Source: Leptospira sp. (GTDB taxonomy: Bacteria; Spirochaetota; Leptospiria; Leptospirales; Leptospiraceae). Taken from it: DNA of 5,579 bases. Positions 1-4,915 of this stretch are shown here, piece after piece. A model generated the notes under the pieces. The model was not told where the DNA came from and searched no databases. It worked only from the letters and a program-made list of their open reading frames with translations. Location: the NCBI GenBank assembly GCA_025457985.1, contig JALOTI010000151.1, positions 1 through 5,579 of the forward strand, read 5' to 3'. The position numbers and the translations under genes are program-made. The stretch's first letter is position 1; the number at the start of each line of letters is the position of its first letter.

Positions 1-32
1 AAAAAAATTCGGAAACTATAATTCTAGAATTT

Positions 33-1940
33 ATGCGAAAGATGATTCAGGAAGAGTTTGAAGGATTTAAAAAAGAAAAAACATACCTATATAAAAAGAT
101 AACAAACACTTTTGAAGTATTAAGTATCGATCTCAAATACGTGGATTCAATCTATTTTACAGCAATTCTATCGATGAATCGTGTATTGAAAGAATGGTTG
201 GACTCAAACCTCGAATCGGAGGATATCATCCACGGGCTATTACAAAAAACAAATCTACTGAAGAGTGATTTTTATTATATGCAATCGGATGAATCTAAAT
301 TTGTTCAATTTGATATCATAGAATCAAATTCCAGTAGAAGATTTTTCCCAGAGGAAATAGAATTAAGTAATTCTTTTAAGGCATTTTTAATTGATGAACA
401 AGCAAAAACTTTTGGAATGACTCAGGTCAAAAAAGATACTTCCCCTAGTAAAACACTTGATAGTTTCTTTATGCCTGAAGAGGAAAAGAATACAGTCTTA
501 AAACTTCTTTCTGGAGACAAACCTACTAAAATTCTCTTCCACGGATCGCCCGGTTCAGGAAAAACCGAATTTGTCAGAAGTTTGGTAAACACACTTGGCA
601 AAACATTGTATAAAATTGATTCTCCCAATGCAGAAGATAAAAGAGCTCGTCGAGCAGCCCTTGTTGTTGGAGATTCCTTGATTTCAGATAAAGAATCTAT
701 ACTGTTAGTTGACGAATCAGATGATCTATTAAATGAGGGAGGAGGCGGTTTTTCATTTTTTAGGATGAGATGGAATCAGATCCCTGAGAAAAAGATTTGG
801 ATGAATGATTTTTTAGATAATGTCCAGGGTAAGGTTATTTTTATCACGAATGAATCCCATTCTATTCATGAGTCAGTTAAAAGGAGATTTGATTATAATA
901 TCGAGTTTTCGCCAGCGGAGGAAAAACAAAGAGCCTATTATTGGAAATCAATCGCATTTTCCGAGAAGGTATCTCATCTCTTTGATGATACGAGAATCAA
1001 TGAATACGCAGAAAGATATTCGATCGGAGTTGGGGGGATTACAATAGCAATCCAAGCGGTCAAAAAAATCCTACCAAATATCCATCGGAAAAAAAATGTT
1101 CAAAAGGACACCTATGACAAGTTCCATACAAACTTAAAGGATATATTAAAACGACATGTCCAATTGATTGGTTCAAAAGTAAACAAACCAAAACAGTTCA
1201 ATACTGCATATGATCCTACCATTCTGAATGTCGATAAAGATTTAACCGAATTAGAAAGGTTAGTCGAAGAGTATTCGGTATCATTAAAAAGGGATCCCAA
1301 TAGCGTAAATGGTTCGTTGTGTTTGTTGTTTTATGGAAGCCCAGGTACTGGGAAAACCGAGTTTGCAAAGTATCTTTCCAAAAAGTTGGATATTGAATTG
1401 TATCAAAAAAGATACAGTGATTTACAATCTCCTTTTATAGGAGAATGTGAAAAAAATATTGCGGATGCTTTTGCCGAAGCGGAACGAAAGAAAGCAATTT
1501 TCTTTTTAGATGAAGCTGATAGTTTTTTCCGTTCCCGTGAAACCGCACAACGAGCTTGGGAGATTGCCCAAACAAATGAATTTTTGACTTGGATGGAAAC
1601 CTTCCAAGGAATCTTTATTGCCTCCACAAATTTTATGAAAGATTTTGATCTGGCTGCTATGCGAAGATTTGCTTGGAAAGGAGAATTTAAATCTTTGAGG
1701 AGAGAGGATAAAGTTTCACTTGTAATCAAGTACTTTCCCTTTCTCTCTGAAAAACTGAACTTTCTTGACCAGGAGAACATCAAAGAGATTCCGGATTTAA
1801 CTCCAGGAGATATCCGAGCTGTGTGGAATCAGTTTCGGTATCGAGATCCCGCCACCTTACAAGCTGAAGATGTCATTCAAGGTTTGATCTCGGAGGTATC
1901 GTTTAAATCGAATACCAAATTGAAAGCCATTGGGTTTTGA
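33..1940 (+). CDS. Tandem AAA+ ATPase (two P-loop modules), possibly 5'-partial
   Basis: The protein is 635 residues if it starts at the ATG at 33. An N-terminal region of about 150 residues resembles nothing I recognise. AAA+ module 1 follows: Walker A GSPGSGKT at 171-178, Walker B ILLVDESD at 223-230, a sensor-1-like IFITN at 269-273 and an arginine pair at 284-285. Module 2 has Walker A GSPGTGKT at 435-442, a pore-loop-like SPFIGECEKN near 466-475, Walker B IFFLDEAD at 489-496, sensor-1 IASTN at 529-533, arginines at 544-545 and a sensor-2-like GDIR at 592-595. Both modules look catalytically complete. The two-ring layout is typical of AAA+ proteins that remodel or unfold protein substrates, but the substrate here is unknown. 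No signal peptide or membrane segment is evident, so it is probably cytoplasmic. The start is unsure: no stop occurs in this frame between the left edge and 33, and a second ATG lies at 42. It ends with TGA 12 bp before a long inverted repeat. Confidence 0.9.
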   Translation: MRKMIQEEFEGFKKEKTYLYKKITNTFEVLSIDLKYVDSIYFTAILSMNRVLKEWLDSNLESEDIIHGLLQKTNLLKSDFYYMQSDESKFVQFDIIESNSSRRFFPEEIELSNSFKAFLIDEQAKTFGMTQVKKDTSPSKTLDSFFMPEEEKNTVLKLLSGDKPTKILFHGSPGSGKTEFVRSLVNTLGKTLYKIDSPNAEDKRARRAALVVGDSLISDKESILLVDESDDLLNEGGGGFSFFRMRWNQIPEKKIWMNDFLDNVQGKVIFITNESHSIHESVKRRFDYNIEFSPAEEKQRAYYWKSIAFSEKVSHLFDDTRINEYAERYSIGVGGITIAIQAVKKILPNIHRKKNVQKDTYDKFHTNLKDILKRHVQLIGSKVNKPKQFNTAYDPTILNVDKDLTELERLVEEYSVSLKRDPNSVNGSLCLLFYGSPGTGKTEFAKYLSKKLDIELYQKRYSDLQSPFIGECEKNIADAFAEAERKKAIFFLDEADSFFRSRETAQRAWEIAQTNEFLTWMETFQGIFIASTNFMKDFDLAAMRRFAWKGEFKSLRREDKVSLVIKYFPFLSEKLNFLDQENIKEIPDLTPGDIRAVWNQFRYRDPATLQAEDVIQGLISEVSFKSNTKLKAIGF

Positions 1941-1951
1941 GGGAAAGTAGT

Positions 1952-1987
1952 AGATCCAATTATACCCGAAAAGGTATAATTGGATCT
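1952..1987. promoter_or_regulatory. Perfect 15-bp inverted repeat; HipB-type operator 1 and possible terminator
   Basis: Arms AGATCCAATTATACC (1952-1966) and GGTATAATTGGATCT (1973-1987) are perfect reverse complements around the 6-nt centre CGAAAA. The core at 1961-1978, TATACCCGAAAAGGTATA, recurs at 2041-2058. Read as TATAC-N8-GTATA, it has the half-site length and spacing of the E. coli HipB operator TATCC-N8-GGATA. It lies 12 bp after the stop of the upstream ATPase and is followed by only four Ts, so it could also act as a weak intrinsic terminator for that gene. The right arm contains a perfect -10 hexamer, TATAAT, at 1975-1980, so a bound repressor would cover it. The operator role is inferred from geometry and position upstream of hipB. 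Confidence 0.7.
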
Positions 1988-2000
1988 TTTCGGATTAAAA

Positions 2001-2018
2001 CCGTCCCGATCGGGTATA
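2001..2018. promoter_or_regulatory. Degenerate operator site, inverted, midway between sites 1 and 2
   Basis: Read on the - strand from 2018, the site begins TATACCCGA, identical to the first nine bases of the two strong sites. The other half is degenerate (CCGTCC on the + strand instead of TATACC). It starts exactly 40 bp after site 1 (1961) and 40 bp before site 2 (2041). Its centre is also the 10-bp palindrome CCCGATCGGG (2005-2014). A TATATT hexamer at 2015-2020 is a possible -10 box. The match is weaker than the flanking sites; the exact spacing is the main reason to call it. Confidence 0.45.
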
Positions 2019-2039
2019 TTTATGTTTACAAGGGATAAG

Positions 2040-2058
2040 TTATACCCGAAAAGGTATA
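2040..2058. promoter_or_regulatory. HipB-type operator 2, overlapping the hipB ribosome-binding site
   Basis: The 19 bases TTATACCCGAAAAGGTATA exactly repeat 1960-1978, 80 bp downstream. The palindromic arms here are only TATACC/GGTATA (6 bp), without the extended 15-bp stem of site 1, so protein binding explains the conservation better than RNA structure does. The AAAAGG at 2049-2054 is the only purine-rich Shine-Dalgarno candidate for the hipB ATG at 2064, nine bases away. The operator and the ribosome-binding site therefore share sequence, and binding here would block transcription just before the coding region. I infer autoregulation by HipB from its known behaviour in HipBA and HipBST. 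Confidence 0.65.
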
Positions 2059-2063
2059 TATAT

Positions 2064-2288
2064 ATGGATTTGGACAACCTCTCGGCATTTGTCAAAAAAG
2101 AGCGAAAAAAAAATACATTAACACAAGAAGATTTAGCTCGCATGACAGGTGTTGGCTTAAGATTCATTCGAGACCTGGAACAAGGTAAACAGTCCTTAAG
2201 AATGGACAAAGTTAACCAGGTATTAGAGGCATTTGGCGCTAAGTTGATTCCAATGTCTAGGCTAAATGGTTATTCAGATGAGTCGTAA
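2064..2288 (+). CDS. hipB: HipB-like HTH antitoxin/repressor
   Basis: A 74-residue Cro/C1-type helix-turn-helix protein. The HTH core runs from about residue 18 to 45 (TLTQEDLARMTGVG, then FIRDLEQGKQSLRMD), and the tail VLEAFGAKLIPM is typical of HipB-family regulators. In known systems HipB dimers bind the operator upstream of their own operon and help restrain the partner kinase. The frame runs upstream to a TTG at 1980 and an ATG at 2022, but those starts would put the operators inside the gene and add a non-conserved N-terminus. The ATG at 2064 follows AAAAGG by nine bases and starts just before helix 1. The gene overlaps hipS by 11 bp, suggesting one transcript and coupled translation. 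It ends with TAA. Confidence 0.9.
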   Translation: MDLDNLSAFVKKERKKNTLTQEDLARMTGVGLRFIRDLEQGKQSLRMDKVNQVLEAFGAKLIPMSRLNGYSDES

Positions 2289-2601
2289 AGGCAAAGTTTA
2301 CTATAGAGATGTACTTGCAGGGATAATTTTTGAAAGTGAGAACGGTTATATCTTTCAATATAATGAAAGTTATTTGGAAAATAAAAATTATCCTGCAATT
2401 AGTTTTACCTTACCCAAACAAAAGAAAGAATTCCAGTCCAAGACACTTTTTCCCTTTTTTGACGGATTGATACCGGAAGGTTGGCTTCTGAATTTAACTC
2501 ATAACTTTTGGAAGATCAACCGAAAAGATCGTTTCGGAATATTGTTAACAGCCTGTGAAGATTGCATCGGAGCTGTAGGTGTGGTAGGCGAAATAGAATG
2601 A
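2278..2601 (+). CDS. hipS: HipS-like antitoxin (HipA N-terminal subdomain as a separate protein)
   Basis: A 107-residue protein matching the N-terminal subdomain of HipA (couple_hipA / HipA N1). Visible landmarks are the N-terminal strand KVYYRDVLAG (residues 6-15), the signature FFDGLIPEGW (60-69) and DCIGAVGV (95-102) near the end. In the E. coli HipBST system this small protein is the actual antitoxin of HipT. The frame also allows an ATG at 2266, but starting at 2278 gives the usual short Ser-Arg-Lys lead into the first strand. Neither ATG has a clear Shine-Dalgarno sequence, which fits translational coupling to hipB, whose stop is 11 bp inside this gene. The stop TGA (2599-2601) overlaps the hipT ATG (2598-2600) as ATGA. 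The gene appears intact. Confidence 0.87.
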   Translation: MSRKGKVYYRDVLAGIIFESENGYIFQYNESYLENKNYPAISFTLPKQKKEFQSKTLFPFFDGLIPEGWLLNLTHNFWKINRKDRFGILLTACEDCIGAVGVVGEIE

Positions 2602-3179
2602 CGTATTGTCTTCTTTGTGCCAAAAAAAGTGAGTCTGATTATCACTCACATTGTGCAAAACAAATATTTGGAAGGAACTCCATTCCTGAGGTCAATATCG
2701 ACCTTCGCTCCATTCGTCAGTTAGCAAAACAAAATATTGAATCGCGAATAACTGTGACAGGAGTTCAGACTAAAATTTCAATTGATATAGATCATTCTAT
2801 TAAAAATGCAACTCGACTCACTATTGTTGGGGTAAATGGTGATTATATATTAAAACCTCCCTCTGAAGAATATCAAAATCTACCAGAGAATGAACATCTC
2901 ACTATGTTAATGGCAAAAGAGTTTTCATTTCCAGTTGCTATTTCTTCTCTTCTAAAACTAAAATCAGGAGAACTTGCTTACATTACGAAACGATTTGATC
3001 GAGAGAAAACTACGAAACTTGCCCAAGAAGATTTCTGTCAACTAACAGAAAGGTTAACAGAAGATAAATACAAAGGTTCATATGAATCAATTGGTCGGTG
3101 GATCAAATTATATACGAACTCACCTGGTATCGATTTAGTTCGATTTTTCGAAATGGTAGTTTTTTCTTTTCTTGTTTGA
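2598..3179 (+). CDS. HipT N-terminal fragment (as read to the TGA)
   Basis: This is the 193-residue product expected if TGA 3177-3179 terminates translation. It holds the Cys/His N-terminus, the Gly-rich loop, the ATP-binding Lys and most of the N-lobe, but stops just before the catalytic loop. An automatic caller may extend it upstream to a TTG at 2562, but that start would lie inside hipS; the ATG at 2598 overlaps the hipS stop and begins the conserved CxxC segment. It might still bind HipS or ATP, but phosphotransfer is not expected. Confidence 0.6.
   Translation: MTYCLLCAKKSESDYHSHCAKQIFGRNSIPEVNIDLRSIRQLAKQNIESRITVTGVQTKISIDIDHSIKNATRLTIVGVNGDYILKPPSEEYQNLPENEHLTMLMAKEFSFPVAISSLLKLKSGELAYITKRFDREKTTKLAQEDFCQLTERLTEDKYKGSYESIGRWIKLYTNSPGIDLVRFFEMVVFSFLV
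3177..3179 (+). other. In-frame TGA replacing the catalytic-loop glycine of HipT
   Basis: The codon after CTT GTT (Leu-Val) is TGA, followed in frame by AAT TCT GAT ATG CAT (N-S-D-M-H). HipT/HipA relatives have Gly-Asn-x-Asp there. A single G-to-T change in GGA would produce it. No frameshift is needed on either side. Confidence 0.9.
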
Positions 3180-3188
3180 AATTCTGAT

Positions 3189-3527
3189 ATGCATCTAAAA
3201 AATTTTTCCATTCTAACTGATTTGGAGGGAAGAGTTAAATTGGCACCAGCTTATGATTTCTTATCCGTAAAGTTGTTTTTTCCTGAAGACAAGGAAGAAT
3301 TTGCTCTCACTTTGAATGGGAAAAAAAATAAAATCAAATTGGAAGATATAAAAGCCTTCGGAAAATCGATTCAACTTACAGAGATAGTGATTGATAGAAC
3401 TCTTTCACAGATGCGAAAAAAACTTCCTGATCTAGCATATATTCTCGCTCAGTATCCATTTTTGAAATCCAGTCGAGACAAATACATTAAATTGTTAAAA
3501 GAAAGATCGGAACGATTGGGATGGTGA
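3189..3527 (+). CDS. HipT C-terminal fragment, probably not translated independently
   Basis: The continuation of the hipT frame after the TGA gives 112 residues from the first available ATG (3189). It begins MHLKNFSIL, so it misses the catalytic Asp encoded immediately upstream at 3186-3188. It retains the activation-segment Asp (APAYDF) and the helical C-lobe through to ERLGW. No Shine-Dalgarno sequence precedes 3189. I list it because a gene caller would report it; it is best treated as part of the broken hipT. Confidence 0.45.
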   Translation: MHLKNFSILTDLEGRVKLAPAYDFLSVKLFFPEDKEEFALTLNGKKNKIKLEDIKAFGKSIQLTEIVIDRTLSQMRKKLPDLAYILAQYPFLKSSRDKYIKLLKERSERLGW

Positions 3528-3669
3528 GAGAGCAGCGCTTCTCCGTAATGACCCGTTAATTTTTTCTTATAATGCATTACAACAATTTTGGAATAAACTA
3601 TCAGTTCATCGAGTAGATTCTTACGTGATGCAAAGAGTCACTTCCGATAATATAGATTATGTCGTATAA
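3499..3669 (+). pseudogene. Possible gene remnant without a start codon
   Basis: One frame is open from just after a TAA at 3496-3498 to the TAA at 3667-3669. After the end of hipT it reads as plausible protein (ALLRNDPLIFSYNALQQFW, then NKLSVHRVDSYVMQRVTSDN). No suitable start codon or ribosome-binding site precedes it and it overlaps the hipT tail in another frame. I do not recognise the family. It could be the tail of a gene deleted when the hip operon arrived, or chance. Confidence 0.2.
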
Positions 3670-3742
3670 TACATATTATCCGATTTGCGAGTAATCATAT
3701 GTCCTTTACATATTTTTTATAGAATTACAACCTCAACCCGTT
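3528..3742. other. Convergent intergenic region; no clear terminator
   Basis: This stretch separates the convergent hipT and AAA_14 ATPase genes. It contains AT-rich inverted repeats: GATAATAT (3646-3653) with ATATTATC (3673-3680), and the compact ATAATA-CA-TATTAT (3666-3679). A T-rich run lies near 3711-3718. None forms a convincing GC-rich hairpin followed by a U-tract, so termination of either gene is not resolved. Part of it is covered by the coding-like stretch described separately. Confidence 0.4.
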
Positions 3743-4882
3743 TCAAACCAGCCCAAGCTCTTTGCAAAATTTTACAAAGGGAAGGACTCGACCGCTGGAA
3801 TTGGAACCAAAATCATTCTTTCCCAAATGAACTTGGTAAAACTCAGGTATTTTAGTTCTTGCCTTAAAATATTCGATATGACGACTCAAAGTTCGGTCTC
3901 CTGTTTTGCATTCGACTGCAAAGATGGGAACTTTATTTTTTAGAACAACAAAATCAATTTCTCTTCCATCAGTGTCACGCAAGTATCTGACTTCCATAGG
4001 AAAGCCTTCGGTGTCCGTAATGAAGTGGCAATACTTTAACAAATGACTTGCTACAAGATTTTCGAAGCGAAATCCTTTTTCATCTACTTGGGACCAGTCC
4101 CACATATAGAGTTTTTTTAGTTTTTTTACTGCTCTTATTTTTGGAGCTCCATATGGGAGGATGGTATAACAATAATATAACGAAGAGAGGGCTTCAACCC
4201 ATCTTTCCGCTGTCGGTTGTGAAATAGACAAATCCTCCCCTAAACTTTTTAATGAAAGCGGTGATCCAACTTTTGATGGCAAAATCTCTGCCAGTAACAA
4301 AAGAGAGGAGATATCCTTGATATTTTCTAAATCTCGAATGTCATCGGATGCAACTTTTACCATCCTATCATTCTGCCAGATACGATGTTCATTTTCCTTT
4401 TGAGCAAACAATGGTTCAGGAAATCCTCCAAACTTCATTAGAAGTTCTAAATCAGATTGGTTTGGATTTTTACCCATTTCCGAAACGGAAAACGGATGCA
4501 ACCGAAAGTAACGATATCTTCCAAGGAGAGAATCGCCACCCTTCCTGAAGGTATCAAGTCTTGCTGAGCCTGTTACTATAAACCGATTTTCCTCAAAATG
4601 TTTGTCGTATAACCCCTTAATGAGATTTCTCCACTTGCTATACTTATGGATTTCATCCAAAACGATTGTTTCACTTAGCTCTAGTGGAAGTTGGTCTTTT
4701 AGAATCAGAATCTTATCAGTATTACGATCCCAATTCAAATATCCGGGATTTTTAACTGAAGGTGGTTCAAGGTATTGCAAAGCAAGAGTTGTCTTGCCTA
4801 CTTGCCTGGGACCTCCAATAAACAACATCTTTCGTTTTATTACATCGTTTAAATTCGGCTGAAGATACCTGAGTTTTTTCAT
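3743..4882 (-). CDS. AAA_14 / DUF4143 family ATPase with nuclease-like C-terminus
   Basis: A 379-residue P-loop ATPase, the usual length for this family. Walker A GPRQVGKT is at 24-31, Walker B IVLDEIHK at 73-80, and VTGSAR at 103-108 holds the sensor-1 and arginine region, followed by LLGRYRYFRLHPFS. A winged-helix-like middle (LSISQPTAERWVEAL) leads to the DUF4143 C-terminus. There REIDFVV and AVECK give D310, E324 and K326, the pattern of a PD-(D/E)XK nuclease core. The family is common in bacteria and archaea, often as scattered accessory genes, but its biological role is not established. The ATG at 4882 is the first possible start, since a TAG lies in frame at 4897-4895. AGG sits only one base before the ATG, too close for a normal Shine-Dalgarno, so initiation may be leaderless or coupled. 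It ends with TGA and faces the hip operon. Confidence 0.92.
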   Translation of the reverse strand: MKKLRYLQPNLNDVIKRKMLFIGGPRQVGKTTLALQYLEPPSVKNPGYLNWDRNTDKILILKDQLPLELSETIVLDEIHKYSKWRNLIKGLYDKHFEENRFIVTGSARLDTFRKGGDSLLGRYRYFRLHPFSVSEMGKNPNQSDLELLMKFGGFPEPLFAQKENEHRIWQNDRMVKVASDDIRDLENIKDISSLLLLAEILPSKVGSPLSLKSLGEDLSISQPTAERWVEALSSLYYCYTILPYGAPKIRAVKKLKKLYMWDWSQVDEKGFRFENLVASHLLKYCHFITDTEGFPMEVRYLRDTDGREIDFVVLKNKVPIFAVECKTGDRTLSRHIEYFKARTKIPEFYQVHLGKNDFGSNSSGRVLPFVKFCKELGLV

Positions 4883-4887
4883 CCTGG

Positions 4888-4915
4888 CTTTAAACTACTC
4901 ATGAGTGTTTTAAAG
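4888..4915. promoter_or_regulatory. 28-bp near-perfect palindrome upstream of the AAA_14 ATPase (candidate operator)
   Basis: CTTTAAA (4888-4894) and TTTAAAG (4909-4915) flank the perfect 10-bp palindrome ACTCATGAGT (4897-4906), symmetric about 4901/4902. Only the two pairs 4895/4908 and 4896/4907 fail. It starts 5 bp upstream of the ATPase ATG. On the - strand a -35-like TTGACT (4919-4914) and a weak -10-like TAGTTT (4897-4892), 16 bp apart, fall on and within it, so a dimeric regulator bound here would block that promoter. The promoter call is weak; the symmetry is directly visible. Confidence 0.45.

Larger units (their letters stand above)
2598..3527 (+). pseudogene. hipT: HipT-like Ser/Thr kinase toxin, interrupted by an in-frame TGA
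   Basis: The HipA kinase core without its N1 subdomain: 309 codons in one frame, interrupted only by TGA at codon 194 (3177-3179). The N-terminus carries a zinc-ribbon-like set C4, C7, H16, H18, C19. The Gly-rich loop TGVQTKIS (54-61) follows T52-V53-T54, at the position of the S-I-S autophosphorylation motif of E. coli HipT. ILKP (84-87) supplies the ATP-binding Lys86, and NEH (98-100) and TKRFDRE (130-136) are family motifs. The catalytic loop reads FLV-stop-NSDMHLKNF: the stop replaces the conserved Gly (one base from GGA), and catalytic Asp197 and the metal-binding Asp220 in APAYDF lie beyond it. The upstream product therefore cannot be an active kinase. The preserved downstream frame suggests a recent lesion, a sequencing error, or readthrough. 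It follows hipS with an ATGA overlap. Confidence 0.85.

Noticed and set aside
17..22. TATAAT promoter box for the tandem ATPase
   Set aside because: It lies only 10 bp before the ATG, no -35 region can be assessed, and the reading frame stays open through it, so the gene may start further left.
1403..1783. 126-residue reading frame on the - strand
   Set aside because: It lies entirely inside the second AAA+ module, whose motifs are unmistakable on the + strand; it is a shadow.
1980..2063. Longer hipB starting at TTG 1980 or ATG 2022
   Set aside because: The added residues are not HTH-like and would place the operator repeats inside the gene; ATG 2064 has a usable Shine-Dalgarno sequence.
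3177..3179. TGA recoded as glycine (as in SR1/Gracilibacteria, code 25)
   Set aside because: The tandem ATPase, hipS, the end of hipT and the AAA_14 ATPase all appear to end at TGA where their families normally end. Reading those as Gly would add long unrelated tails, especially in hipS.
3666..3679. ATAATA-CA-TATTAT as an intrinsic terminator between the convergent genes
   Set aside because: The stem is pure A/T with a two-base loop and no following T-run, too weak to call.
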